64,000 nucleotides of DNA, from positions 1 through 64,000 of the forward strand of contig NZ_BJXV01000011.1 in the NCBI RefSeq assembly GCF_007991175.1, in the 5' to 3' direction. The position numbers and the translations under genes are program-made. The notes beneath the pieces were generated by a model that had not been told where the DNA came from, did no database searches, and was given only the letters and a program-made list of their open reading frames with translations. Numbering within the stretch: the first letter of the stretch is position 1; each line of letters begins with the position of its first letter. Below, piece by piece: positions 17,869-26,205 of this stretch. The DNA comes from Halovibrio variabilis (GTDB lineage Bacteria > Pseudomonadota > Gammaproteobacteria > Pseudomonadales > Halomonadaceae).

Positions 17869-17874
17869 GGCGAT

Positions 17875-18054
17875 GTTCTCTGGGGTGTGCGCCAGTCGTT
17901 AAAGTCCCTCGAGCCTATGCGTAATACCCAGGGGGCCAAATGCTAGCCAGACCCGTGTGCATGTCCGTGCGTCGGAAAGCCTGACGGTCTGGCTGCGGCC
18001 ACCCACCTGAACCAGTAGGTTCAGGGCCAGAACGACAGCGGCACCTTGGAGAAC
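17875..18054 (+). ncRNA. ssrS: 6S RNA
   Basis: Between zapA and ygfA, the standard position of ssrS. The 5' end (GTTCTCTGGGGTGTG from 17875) pairs with the 3' end (GCACCTTGGAGAAC, 18041-18054) in a continuous 13-14 bp closing helix including G-U pairs. This is the length (about 180 nt) and terminal sequence of gammaproteobacterial 6S RNA, which binds sigma70 RNA polymerase and mimics an open promoter. A second local hairpin (ACCTGAACCAGTAGGTTCAGG, 18005-18025, self-complementary arms) is also typical of the 3' half. The ends are set by the pairing and the upstream promoter; processing could move them by a few bases. Confidence 0.9.
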
Positions 18055-18094
18055 ACCCCGCTACCAAGCCTATGTATGGGGGCAACATTTAGCT

Positions 18095-18811
18095 ATGCAC
18101 AACCTCCATCACGACCCATCCCGTCAAAGCCCAGATCTGCAAAGCCCAGATCTGCAAAGCCCAGATCTGCAAAGCCCAGATTCTCTAAACCAAGCTCTTC
18201 AAAACAGCCCGCCCGATATCGATAAGCGCGCGTTACGCCGCTTTTTGCGTCGCCAACGCCAAGCCCTTTCTAAACGCGAACAGCGTGACGCTGCAAAGCG
18301 ACTGTGCCACCGTTTGCAAACGCTGCCTGAAATTACCCGCGCGCGACGCTTGAGTCTTTACCTGCCTGTTAACGGCGAAATCGATCCCACGCCGCTACTC
18401 CCATGGCTGCGCAAACGTGGGGTGGCTATCTATTTACCTGTTCTGTGCCCGTTTAGCGCTAATCGTCTCTGGTTTGTCGCCTACCACCCCAACACGCCGA
18501 TGGTAAAAAACCGCTTTGGTATTTGGGAGCCGGATAGTCGATTTAGCGCCCAGCGGCGAAACCGCTTGCCCGCCTGGGCGCTGGACACGCTGATCGTGCC
18601 GCTGGTGGGGTTTGATAACCAGGCTAACCGGATGGGCATGGGCGGCGGTTTTTATGACCGCAGCCTCGCCTTTATGCGCCGCCCTGGCCCGTCGCCCACC
18701 TTGATAGGCGTTGCCCACGCCTGCCAGCGGGTGGCGGCGCTACCCGTTGAGCCTTGGGATGTCCCCTTAAAGGTAGTGGTCAGCGATCAAGACTGCGTGC
18801 GGCGTCAATAA
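18095..18811 (+). CDS. 5-formyltetrahydrofolate cyclo-ligase (YgfA)
   Basis: Converts 5-formyl-THF to 5,10-methenyl-THF using ATP. The 238-residue protein has the family start RALRRFLRRQRQALS (about residue 45), the substrate motif LSLYLPVNGEID, and the C-terminal ATP/metal loop DNQANRMGMGGGFYDRSLAF. The first about 40 residues are an unusual tail containing Gln-Ser-Pro-Asp-Leu repeats encoded by a 15-bp tandem repeat; the conserved domain starts after it, and family members average about 190-200 residues. No alternative ATG lies between the tail and the domain. It belongs to the zapA-ssrS-ygfA unit. Confidence 0.9.
   Translation: MHNLHHDPSRQSPDLQSPDLQSPDLQSPDSLNQALQNSPPDIDKRALRRFLRRQRQALSKREQRDAAKRLCHRLQTLPEITRARRLSLYLPVNGEIDPTPLLPWLRKRGVAIYLPVLCPFSANRLWFVAYHPNTPMVKNRFGIWEPDSRFSAQRRNRLPAWALDTLIVPLVGFDNQANRMGMGGGFYDRSLAFMRRPGPSPTLIGVAHACQRVAALPVEPWDVPLKVVVSDQDCVRRQ
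18125..18181 (+). repeat. 15-bp minisatellite inside the ygfA coding region
   Basis: CAAAGCCCAGATCTG is repeated perfectly at 18125-18139, 18140-18154 and 18155-18169, then for 12 further bases at 18170-18181. As 15 is a multiple of three, copy-number change keeps the reading frame and only changes the number of QSPDL units in the N-terminal tail. Confidence 0.95.
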
Positions 18812-18845
18812 AAAAGGGCCGATCCTCTATCTAGAGGGTCAGCCC
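18808..18845 (-). terminator. intrinsic terminator of the 32-codon minigene
   Basis: Arms GGGCCGATCCTCTA (18816-18829) and TAGAGGGTCAGCCC (18832-18845) form a stem with one mismatch. On the minus strand the hairpin is followed by a run of six T. There is no T run on the plus strand, so it serves leftward transcription. Confidence 0.75.
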
Positions 18846-18888
18846 ATGTTGCTATTGCGGGTTAAAAGCGATGCCACAGCGCTGGGGG

Positions 18889-18987
18889 CTAACTCCCCGA
18901 CAACGCCTGCGCGTAACCAGTGGCGAGTACCCCTAATGCAAACACAATCATTAACGCCATTACCATATCAGGCTTTTTACGCCGCAT
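18889..18987 (-). CDS. 32-residue single-pass membrane protein (new small ORF)
   Basis: A complete small gene too short for ordinary ORF calling. From ATG 18987 it encodes a basic start (MRRKKPD), a hydrophobic helix (MVMALMIVFALGVLATGYA) and a short tail (QALSGS) before TAG at 18889-18891. A GGAGAAG ribosome-binding site lies 5 bases upstream. A near-consensus promoter lies about 100 bases upstream and an intrinsic terminator 44 bases downstream, so it looks like an independent transcription unit. The basic N-terminus predicts an N-in inner-membrane topology. I do not recognise the family. It sits between ygfA and ilvA. Confidence 0.75.
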   Translation of the reverse strand: MRRKKPDMVMALMIVFALGVLATGYAQALSGS

Positions 18988-19084
18988 ACCGCTTCTCCAA
19001 CACCTTTAACATTGCCGAATGGATTAAATCTGCCATCTATCGCTGTCATCAACGTGGTGGCAGATCGCATGAATTCCGCTTACG

Positions 19085-19114
19085 ACTATAGGTCTATCAG
19101 GGCATCGTTGACAA
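19085..19114 (-). promoter_or_regulatory. sigma70 promoter of the 32-codon minigene
   Basis: Read on the minus strand, TTGTCA (19114-19109) and TATAGT (19090-19085) each match consensus at 5 of 6 positions, with an 18-base spacer. Transcription would begin near 19078 and leave a leader of about 90 bases. The leader contains inverted CTGCCA/TGGCAG arms at 19029-19034 and 19057-19062. Confidence 0.6.
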
Positions 19115-19223
19115 CGGCTTAAAGAGGCTTTTTTTACCGCTATTTAAATCTTTTGACCCTCTTATGTAGCTGAGTGGCTGCGCCGCTCATGGTTAGCAGC
19201 CACTTACATACAAGCGCGTATGG

Positions 19224-20738
19224 TTACGCCATGAAGAGTCGATACGCCGGGTTATCGCTCTCGCGCCAGTAGCGATAGCCAATCGCATCTAAATACTCCG
19301 CCACATGGATGCGGTCGCCGTTAGGCACTTGCATACCCACCAATACCCGACCATAAGCCGCACCATGGTTGCGATAGTGAAATAACGAGATGTTCCAGTC
19401 GTGAGGCAGTTGGGTTAAGAAGTTCATCAGTGCGCCCGGGCGTTCGGGGAACTCAAAGCGATAGACCTCCTCCTCAAATCGCTCGCTAGGACGGCCGCCG
19501 CTCAGATGGCGGATATGCAGCTTGGCTAGCTCATTATCGGTAAGGTCTTCTACCTGATACCCGCCTTCACGCAGCTTATCAATCACTGCTTGGCGGTCTT
19601 CGCCACCGGGTTTGACCTGGATACCCACGTAAATATGCGCTTCGCTACTATCGGCATAACGGTAGCTAAACTCGGTCACCATTCGCTTGCCTACCGTGCG
19701 GCAGAACTTCTTAAAGCTGCCGGGTTTTTCAGCAATGGTGACTGCCAGGATCGCTTCACGCTGTTCGCCAAGCTCCGTGCGCTCGGCAATGTGCTGCAAG
19801 CGGTCAAAGTTGGTGTTTGCCCCTGAGTTAATGCACAGCAGCGTCTCGCCTTCGGCGCCGGTTTGCTGAATATATTTTTTCAGCCCCGCCAGCGACAGCG
19901 CCCCGGAGGTTTCCGCTACCGCGCGGGTATCTTCAAAAATATCTTTTACCGCCGCGCACATTTCATCGGTGGTCACGGTGATCACATCGTCGATTAAATC
20001 TTTCATCAGCGCGAAAGGCACCTCGCCAATCTGGGCCACCGCAACGCCTTCGGCAAACACGCCAACCTGGTCGAGCACCACGCGTTCGCCAGCTTCTAGC
20101 GCGGCGTTAAGGCAGGCACTGTCTTCGGCTTCTACCCCTATAATTTTGATATCCGGGCGTAAATATTTCACATACGCTGCTACGCCAGCAATTAGCCCGC
20201 CGCCGCCTACCGGTACAAAGATGGCATCTAAGCGGCCAGCGTGTTGGCGCAGAATTTCCACGCCGATGGTGCCTTGACCTGCCACCACATCGATATCGTC
20301 AAACGGCGGAATATAAGTATAGCCGTGCTCTTTGATCAGCTCTTGGGCGTGTTCGGCAGCCGCAGCAAAGGCGTCACCTTTAAGAATAACCTTGGCCCCG
20401 CGCGCGCGCACCGCCTGCACTTTGATCTCAGGCGTAATACGCGGCATGACAATCACCGCTTTGACGCCCATCAGTTTGGCAGCCATGGCAAGCCCCTGAG
20501 CATGGTTACCGGCAGAGGCGGCAATCACGCCTTTATCTTTTTGTTCCTGGGTGAGCTGCGTCATTTTGTTGTAAGCACCGCGAATCTTGAACGAAAATAC
20601 CGGCTGTAGATCTTCGCGCTTAATCAAAATCTGGTTGTTGAAACGACGCGACAAAAAGGGAGCTGGAGAAATCGGGGTCTCACAAGCGGCTTCATAGACG
20701 CGGGCTTGGAGGATCTTTTTGACGGTTGCTTCGAGCAT
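19224..20738 (-). CDS. ilvA: biosynthetic threonine ammonia-lyase IlvA
   Basis: PLP enzyme converting threonine to 2-oxobutanoate plus ammonia, the first step of isoleucine synthesis. The 504-residue protein has the Lys-bearing motif FSFKIRGAYNK, ASAGNHAQGLA, the phosphate-binding loop VPVGGGGLIAG and two C-terminal ACT-like regulatory domains (from about residue 325: ILAVTIAEKPGSFKKF, and VYRFEFPERPGALMNFL). Two domains mark the isoleucine-inhibited biosynthetic form rather than catabolic TdcB. The start ATG 20738 is preferred over the frame reaching 20777. It diverges from rpiA, an arrangement also seen in Pseudomonas and other gammaproteobacteria. Confidence 0.96.
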   Translation of the reverse strand: MLEATVKKILQARVYEAACETPISPAPFLSRRFNNQILIKREDLQPVFSFKIRGAYNKMTQLTQEQKDKGVIAASAGNHAQGLAMAAKLMGVKAVIVMPRITPEIKVQAVRARGAKVILKGDAFAAAAEHAQELIKEHGYTYIPPFDDIDVVAGQGTIGVEILRQHAGRLDAIFVPVGGGGLIAGVAAYVKYLRPDIKIIGVEAEDSACLNAALEAGERVVLDQVGVFAEGVAVAQIGEVPFALMKDLIDDVITVTTDEMCAAVKDIFEDTRAVAETSGALSLAGLKKYIQQTGAEGETLLCINSGANTNFDRLQHIAERTELGEQREAILAVTIAEKPGSFKKFCRTVGKRMVTEFSYRYADSSEAHIYVGIQVKPGGEDRQAVIDKLREGGYQVEDLTDNELAKLHIRHLSGGRPSERFEEEVYRFEFPERPGALMNFLTQLPHDWNISLFHYRNHGAAYGRVLVGMQVPNGDRIHVAEYLDAIGYRYWRESDNPAYRLFMA

Positions 20739-20860
20739 GCGGGTATCCCAAGGAAAAGACGTGAACGGACAAAACATTCATTGGTAGCAGATTACACCTA
20801 GCGGCGTCTACATCGGCAGGTAACGTTTAGACCGCAGACCGCTATACTAGCGTTCTACCT

Positions 20861-20920
20861 CTGTTGTGACGAACTCTGTTGTGACGACTTATTTTATGAC
20901 GAACTCTCTTCTAACTTACT
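20861..20920. repeat. degenerate 15-bp tandem repeat upstream of rpiA
   Basis: Four consecutive 15-bp units begin at 20861, 20876, 20891 and 20906. The first two differ at one or two positions (CTGTTGTGACGAACT and CTGTTGTGACGACTT) and the later two are more diverged. They occupy the rpiA leader and could be slippage products or protein-binding repeats. Confidence 0.6.
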
Positions 20921-20929
20921 AGGCTTATT

Positions 20930-21616
20930 ATGAAACCAGCGATGAACCAGGATGAATTGAAGGCCGCCGTGGCGGACGCAGCGATTAAAGAGATTGAACC
21001 GCAGTTGGAAAAAGACACTGTCCTGGGTATTGGCACCGGCTCCACGGCCAATCTGTTTATCGATCGCCTAGGCCCGCTGCGCGACCGCTTTAAAGGCGCG
21101 GTGGCCAGTTCAAACGCCAGCGCCGAGCGCCTAAAGAAACTGGGTATTGACGTGTTTGAGCTCAACAGCGTCGGAACGGTGCCTTTCTACATAGACGGTG
21201 CAGACGAAGTAAATGCTAACTTACATATGATCAAAGGCGGTGGCGCAGCGCTTACCTGCGAAAAAATAGTCGCGGCCTGCGCCAAGCGTTTTATTTGCAT
21301 CGCCGACGGTTCAAAGTACGTGCCGCAGTTAGGCAGCTTTCCGCTGCCGGTAGAAGTCATTCCCATGGCGCGTTCCTATGTTGCCCGCGAGTTGGTGGCA
21401 CTCGGCGCCGAGCCGGTTTATCGCCAGGGGGTGGTCACTGACAACGGCAACCAAATTATCGACTGTTTTGAATTTACCATCGCCGACCCGGTGGCCATGG
21501 AAGCGCGTATCAACGCTATCGTCGGCGTGGTGACCAATGGCCTGTTTGCCGCCCGGGGCGCCGATGTGCTGCTATTGGGTAAAGCAGAGGGCGTGGAACG
21601 CATAGCACTTAAATAG
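20930..21616 (+). CDS. rpiA: ribose-5-phosphate isomerase A
   Basis: Interconverts ribose 5-phosphate and ribulose 5-phosphate in the pentose phosphate pathway. The 228-residue protein has the family motifs [13 protein letters not shown] (phosphate loop), [36 protein letters not shown] (catalytic Asp region), [11 protein letters not shown] and the end [17 protein letters not shown] 20930 has TAGG upstream; Met5 is an alternative start. The stop codon lies inside a 14-bp tandem repeat that continues beyond the gene. Confidence 0.96.
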   Translation: MKPAMNQDELKAAVADAAIKEIEPQLEKDTVLGIGTGSTANLFIDRLGPLRDRFKGAVASSNASAERLKKLGIDVFELNSVGTVPFYIDGADEVNANLHMIKGGGAALTCEKIVAACAKRFICIADGSKYVPQLGSFPLPVEVIPMARSYVARELVALGAEPVYRQGVVTDNGNQIIDCFEFTIADPVAMEARINAIVGVVTNGLFAARGADVLLLGKAEGVERIALK

Positions 21617-21663
21617 AGGCGCTTAAATAGAGGCGCTTAAATAGAGCCGCTTAAATAGAGGCG
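21608..21663. repeat. four 14-bp repeats starting at the rpiA stop codon
   Basis: CTTAAATAGAGGCG occurs at 21608-21621, 21622-21635, 21636-21649 (one mismatch) and 21650-21663, with a decayed fifth unit after it. The first copy contains the last codons and TAG stop of rpiA; the later copies repeat that stop in other frames. Confidence 0.95.
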
Positions 21664-21682
21664 CGCAAATAACAGCGCTGCA

Positions 21683-22975
21683 TTAACCGGGCAGCAGCGA
21701 CGCCAAGCCGCTCAAGGTGCGGGCCAGGGCGCCTTTGTGTGTCTCAATGGCCGCGCGCCCAGCGCGGCCAGCCTTCTGGGCGCGCTCAGGGTTAGCAAAA
21801 TAGTCTGCCACGGCGTCTGCCACAGCGTCCGGGCTATCGACAAGAAGTAGCGAACCTGCCGCTTGCAGCGGTTCAGCCACATCGGCAAAGTTCTCAATCG
21901 AGGGTCCGCTAATAACCGGCCGGCCTAACGAAGCTGGTTCGAGCACATTGTGTCCGCCCAGCGGTACCAAACTCCCCCCAACAAACGCCACACTGCCAGC
22001 GGCATACAATGTTCCGAGCTCACCTAGCGTGTCCCCCAGATAGACTTGAGTTTGCCTTGTGACAGGCTGCTGCTGGCTACGACGGCTTAACGCCCAGCCG
22101 TCGGTTTGGCAACGTTTAGCGACCTCATCAAAGCGCTGGGGGTGGCGCGGCACCAACACCAGCAGCGCATCCGGGTAACGTTGCAACACCTGACGATGGG
22201 CCCTAAGCAGCAGCGCTTCTTCACCTTCCCGGGTGGAGCCTGCTACCCAGACCGGCCGCCCTCCCCATTCTTGAAGTAAGCGTTCACCCTCGCTGAAGGC
22301 TTTTTCGTTACTGGGCATATCAAACTTCAACGAACCAACGACCATAGTTACCGCCGTGCTGCACCCCAACGCTTTAAAACGCTCGGCATCATCACGTGAC
22401 TTAGCCGCTAGCCAATTCACCTTCGACAAGGCGCCAGCCATTAACGGGCGCAGGCGTCGGTAACGTTTAAAGGCGCGGGGCGATAAACGTCCGTTAACGA
22501 CGGCCACGGGCACGCTTTGCTGGTAGCAGCTATTCAGTAAATTGGGCCACAGCTCGGTTTCAAACATGATCGCCAGCACCGGTTGAACACGACGGACAAA
22601 ACGCTTGGCAGTGCCGGGAAAATCCAGCGGTAGAAAACAATGGGCAAGCCTTGCTTGATCGACTGGGATTTGCTCGTTAACCAGCGCTTGGACCTGCTGA
22701 GCACCTGTCGCGGTCATGGTTGTAAGCAGTAGGCTATGCGCCGGATAATGCGCGAGCAGCCCTTCAATCAGCGGCCGAGCGGCGCGCACTTCGCCTACCG
22801 AGGCACAGTGAAGCCAGATGCGCGGTGCGGCAGGTAGCGGCTTAAGGCGCCAGCCAAGCCGCTGAAGACGCGAGTAAGTAGGCACTTGCTCACGCCAGAT
22901 ACGCCAGCCAATCAGTGGTGAGAGCGCATACAACGCCGCTGAGTAAGCAAGCCGAGGCCAGGTAGGGAAAACCAT
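21683..22975 (-). CDS. waaA: Kdo transferase WaaA (KdtA)
   Basis: Transfers 3-deoxy-D-manno-octulosonic acid (Kdo) from CMP-Kdo to lipid A precursor, at the inner face of the inner membrane. The 430-residue protein has an N-terminal hydrophobic anchor (LAYSAALYALSPLIGW), the N-domain base Glu62 in CASVGEVRAARPL, FETELWPNLL, VNGRLSPRAFKRY and the C-terminal GT-B domain with GGSLVPLGGHNVLEPA. The start overlaps the hldE stop as TGATG, so it is translationally coupled. Since kdkA and an opsX-like gene are present, this WaaA may add a single Kdo as in Haemophilus, but the number of residues added is not readable here. Confidence 0.94.
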   Translation of the reverse strand: MVFPTWPRLAYSAALYALSPLIGWRIWREQVPTYSRLQRLGWRLKPLPAAPRIWLHCASVGEVRAARPLIEGLLAHYPAHSLLLTTMTATGAQQVQALVNEQIPVDQARLAHCFLPLDFPGTAKRFVRRVQPVLAIMFETELWPNLLNSCYQQSVPVAVVNGRLSPRAFKRYRRLRPLMAGALSKVNWLAAKSRDDAERFKALGCSTAVTMVVGSLKFDMPSNEKAFSEGERLLQEWGGRPVWVAGSTREGEEALLLRAHRQVLQRYPDALLVLVPRHPQRFDEVAKRCQTDGWALSRRSQQQPVTRQTQVYLGDTLGELGTLYAAGSVAFVGGSLVPLGGHNVLEPASLGRPVISGPSIENFADVAEPLQAAGSLLLVDSPDAVADAVADYFANPERAQKAGRAGRAAIETHKGALARTLSGLASLLPG

Positions 22976-24405
22976 CAGCGCTCGCGATCAATAATGGAGC
23001 TAATCATCGCCGAGGTCGAAACACCGTCTTCAAAGCCCAATACCTTGACCTCGCCCCCGTTGGCCATCACCGCCGCGCCACCGGCGATATCCTCCGGACG
23101 GTAGTCGCCCCCTTTGACCAAAATATCGGGCAACACCGCTTCAATCAGCGCCTGTGGGGTGTCATCACTAAACGGCACCACCCAATCCACGGCGCCTAGC
23201 CCCGCCAACACCTGCATACGCCGGTTTAAGGGATTAATCGGCCGCTTGGGGCCTTTTAGGCGGCCAATCGAGGCGTCATCGTTAACCGCGACGATTAACC
23301 GGTCGCCCAGCCGCTTGGCCTGCTCCAGGTAGGCGACGTGGCCAGCGTGCAAGATATCAAAACAGCCGTTGGTCATTACCACTTGCTCACCGCGCAGCTG
23401 GGCGGCACGCACCGCTTCAATCAGCACATCGGGCTCAATCACGCCAAATTCGGCCAGTTTATCGCCGTGTAACGCGGTGTAGAGTTCAGCGATCGACAAT
23501 GTGGCCGTGCCCGGCTTGGCGACTACCAGCCCAGCGCCCAGATTGGCCAGCATCATTGCCTCGGGGAACGCATGGCCAGACGCGAGCGCTAGCCCCATCA
23601 AGCCAATAACGGTGTCCCCTGCCCCGGTTACATCGAAGACTTCCTGGGCGCGGGTGGGTAAGTGCAGCGGCGCATGCCCTTCGCGAATCAGCGTCATGCC
23701 CTTTTCGCTGCGGGTAATCAGCAGCGCTTCCAGCGCCAGCTCAGCGCGCAGCGCTTCACCTCGGCGGGATAACTCGGCATCGGTCGCGCAATGGCCGACC
23801 ACCGCTTCAAATTCTGTCAGATTGGGAGTAATTAAACTCGCCCCACGGTATTTGCTGAAATCCTGGCCTTTGGGGTCGATCAGTACCCGCTTGCCATGCG
23901 CGCGGGCTTTAGCAATCAGGTTTTCCACCTGGTTCAGCGTGCCTTTGCCATAGTCGGAAAGAATCATCACATCGCAGTTGGGTAGCGCCGTTTCTACCTG
24001 GGTCGACAGCTCACTGGTATCGACATTGTCCAAACGCTGCTCGAAATCCAGGCGCAGCAGCTGTTGGTTGCGGCTCATCACGCGCAGCTTGGTAATGGTG
24101 GGTATCTCAGAGCTACGCTGTAAGTGAGTACTTACACCCGAGCCAGTCAGGCTGGCTTGTAGAATCCGGGCGTTCTCATCATCACCGACCACACCCGCCA
24201 ACAGCGCATGGCCGCCTAGCGAGGTGATGTTCAACGCCACGTTAGCCGCACCGCCTGGGCGATCCTCAGCGTCCTCCACACGCACTACTGGCACCGGTGC
24301 TTCCGGAGAAATACGCGAGGTCCCGCCATGCCAATAGCGGTCTAACATCACATCTCCCACGACCAGTACACGGGCGTGCTCTAGGGCGGTCAAATCAATT
24401 TTCAT
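22975..24405 (-). CDS. hldE: bifunctional heptose-7-P kinase / heptose-1-P adenylyltransferase HldE
   Basis: Makes ADP-heptose in two steps. The N-terminal ribokinase-type domain (about residues 1-315) has [27 protein letters not shown] and [13 protein letters not shown], the last with the catalytic Asp. The C-terminal cytidylyltransferase-type domain (about 340-476) shows [20 protein letters not shown], with the HxGH nucleotide site, and [20 protein letters not shown]. At 476 residues it matches the usual fused length. An AGGGAG site precedes ATG 24405. It lies between the opsX-like gene (11-base overlap) and waaA, and works with gmhB and hldD found further along. Confidence 0.96.
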   Translation of the reverse strand: MKIDLTALEHARVLVVGDVMLDRYWHGGTSRISPEAPVPVVRVEDAEDRPGGAANVALNITSLGGHALLAGVVGDDENARILQASLTGSGVSTHLQRSSEIPTITKLRVMSRNQQLLRLDFEQRLDNVDTSELSTQVETALPNCDVMILSDYGKGTLNQVENLIAKARAHGKRVLIDPKGQDFSKYRGASLITPNLTEFEAVVGHCATDAELSRRGEALRAELALEALLITRSEKGMTLIREGHAPLHLPTRAQEVFDVTGAGDTVIGLMGLALASGHAFPEAMMLANLGAGLVVAKPGTATLSIAELYTALHGDKLAEFGVIEPDVLIEAVRAAQLRGEQVVMTNGCFDILHAGHVAYLEQAKRLGDRLIVAVNDDASIGRLKGPKRPINPLNRRMQVLAGLGAVDWVVPFSDDTPQALIEAVLPDILVKGGDYRPEDIAGGAAVMANGGEVKVLGFEDGVSTSAMISSIIDRER

Positions 24406-25492
24406 CGGTGCTCCCTGCGCTGGCAGTCAAAGCAGTATGCGCCAGCAACGCATCCAGCTTGGCAATCACATCGTCGGCTTTAATCAACGTCATGGCGTTT
24501 GGGTGGCGTACCCTCTGGCCCCATTTCACCTCTTCCACCGATTTATGCAGATAGGTGCGCACGGCTTCGGGGTAAGCGTTGAGCGCAAACTCGCGCCACA
24601 GATAGGGCGCAGCGCGCTGGGGATTGGTGGACGCATAAAGTCCCAACGCAGGCGTTCCCATCGCATTGGCCATATGGATAGGACCGGTATCCGGCGCAAT
24701 CACCGCCCGTGCGTGGTCAATCAGTGCCAATACGCCCTTCAGAGAGGTGCTGCCAATGGCGTTGATCACGCTCCCCGACTGGCACAGCGCGCCAATTTGA
24801 TCGCCTATTGCACGCTCCTGAACGCTACCACCACCGGTCAATATACTTTTCAGTCCGTGCTGTACCCAGGCATGTTCGATCACGCTAGCGTAGCCTTCTA
24901 CCGACCAGTTGCGAAAATTACGCAGGCGCACGTTGCTGCAGGGGTTAATGACTAGATAAGGGGCGTCACCACTGATGGCCTGGGCTTCATTACGTGCCGT
25001 ATCGGGCACTGGTAAATCCCACGCTAAGTGGTCATCCTCTACGCCAAGCACCCGGGCAAAGTCCATAAAGGACTCCAACACATGGGCCTTGGGGTGCGGC
25101 GCGAGCTGGTGCTGGGTAAACCAGTGCTGGGCGTCTTTGGCGCGCGCCTTGTCATAGCCCACGCGGACGTCGGCCTTAAGCCCCAGCGACAAAACGCTGG
25201 CACGGATAGCCTGCTGCATATGCAGCAGCACATCAAAGCGCGTATCGGCAAGCTGGCGCCATAGTGCGCGCATTCCGGCAATACCGGTAGACTTGTCATA
25301 AACAACGAACTCGACCCCGGAAAGCCCCGCCAGTAGACTGTGTTCCCCCTTACCGATAATCCAGGTAATGCGCGCGTTGGGCCACTGGCGCTGCAACGCC
25401 CGCACCGTGGGCACGAGATTGCAGACGTCTCCTAAGGCGGAGAGGCGCAAAATGGCAATATGGTTAGGTTGAACAGGTAACGAGGGCTTCAT
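24395..25492 (-). CDS. heptosyltransferase I, OpsX-like (GT9)
   Basis: GT9 ADP-heptose:LPS heptosyltransferase of 365 residues. The N-terminal block [20 protein letters not shown], the phrase [20 protein letters not shown] and [18 protein letters not shown] resemble Haemophilus OpsX more than enteric WaaC. OpsX adds the first heptose to phosphorylated Kdo, and the divergent neighbour kdkA encodes Kdo kinase, which fits. ATG 25492 is preferred; the frame runs to 25594 but overlaps the kdkA leader. It overlaps hldE by 11 bases and lies in the hldE-waaA operon. A generic GT9 assignment is certain; OpsX specificity is inferred from resemblance and context. Confidence 0.85.
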   Translation of the reverse strand: MKPSLPVQPNHIAILRLSALGDVCNLVPTVRALQRQWPNARITWIIGKGEHSLLAGLSGVEFVVYDKSTGIAGMRALWRQLADTRFDVLLHMQQAIRASVLSLGLKADVRVGYDKARAKDAQHWFTQHQLAPHPKAHVLESFMDFARVLGVEDDHLAWDLPVPDTARNEAQAISGDAPYLVINPCSNVRLRNFRNWSVEGYASVIEHAWVQHGLKSILTGGGSVQERAIGDQIGALCQSGSVINAIGSTSLKGVLALIDHARAVIAPDTGPIHMANAMGTPALGLYASTNPQRAAPYLWREFALNAYPEAVRTYLHKSVEEVKWGQRVRHPNAMTLIKADDVIAKLDALLAHTALTASAGSTDEN

Positions 25493-25574
25493 GCGCTTAA
25501 CGGCACTCCGGCAGGAAAATAATCTGATTTTACATGATGCGGACAGTTTATGTGACGCGCCGGAAACACACCAA

Positions 25575-26204
25575 ATGGAACCTACTCTGTTCACTAGCGA
25601 TTACTGGCGTGAGCGGGGATTAATTGTGGGCGAAGCCCCCGGCCGGGGTAGCAGTTTGTTCGTGCAGGCAACGCCTACTGAACAGTGGGTGTTAAGGCCC
25701 TATCGCCGTGGCGGCATGGCAGCCAACCTCAGTGAAAAACGCTACTTATGGACAGGCGTCGAGCGTACCCGAGCATTTCGAGAATTGCGCTTAACCGCCG
25801 CACTTTTTGAGCAAGGACTACCGGTACCCCGCCCCCTGGCAAGCAGTGTTACCCGCTATGGATTAACCTATGAAGCTACGTTAATCACTGTGCGTATTGC
25901 CGGTGCCAGAGCGTTGGCCGAGCTGCTAACCAACGACCTAGCTGATGACGCGTTGCTGCAGCGGGTAGGGGTTATGATTAGGCGCTTTCACCAGGCAGGG
26001 CTTGATCATGTTGACTTGAATGCTCGTAATATACTGGTCGATAGCAGTGGCAAGCCTTGGCTGATTGACCTTGATCGTTGCCGAGTGCGTGCATCAGGCA
26101 AATGGCAAATGGCCAATTTAGAGAGGCTAGAAAGGTCAATGAATAAGTTTAAGCCTGCCATGAACCTCGCCCCTATTATCCAAGGCTACCGTGCAAACAG
26201 CTGA
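25575..26204 (+). CDS. kdkA: 3-deoxy-D-manno-octulosonic acid kinase KdkA
   Basis: Lipopolysaccharide kinase that phosphorylates Kdo at O-4, an eukaryotic-like kinase fold related to WaaP. From ATG 25575 the protein has 209 residues. It shows a Gly-rich start GEAPGRGSSLF, VLRPYRRGGMA with the likely ATP-site Arg, the catalytic loop HVDLNARNILVD (Asp as base) and the metal motif LIDLDRCRV. An ATG at 25491 would add 28 residues but would leave no room for a promoter before the divergent opsX-like gene, so I prefer the second. KdkA and OpsX together define the Haemophilus-type inner core with one phosphorylated Kdo. Confidence 0.9.
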   Translation: MEPTLFTSDYWRERGLIVGEAPGRGSSLFVQATPTEQWVLRPYRRGGMAANLSEKRYLWTGVERTRAFRELRLTAALFEQGLPVPRPLASSVTRYGLTYEATLITVRIAGARALAELLTNDLADDALLQRVGVMIRRFHQAGLDHVDLNARNILVDSSGKPWLIDLDRCRVRASGKWQMANLERLERSMNKFKPAMNLAPIIQGYRANS

Positions 26205-26205
26205 A

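Noticed and set aside
18846..19091. An 81-codon plus-strand open frame after ygfA
   Set aside because: It lies antisense to the 32-codon minigene and its promoter, has no ribosome-binding site and no recognisable domain.
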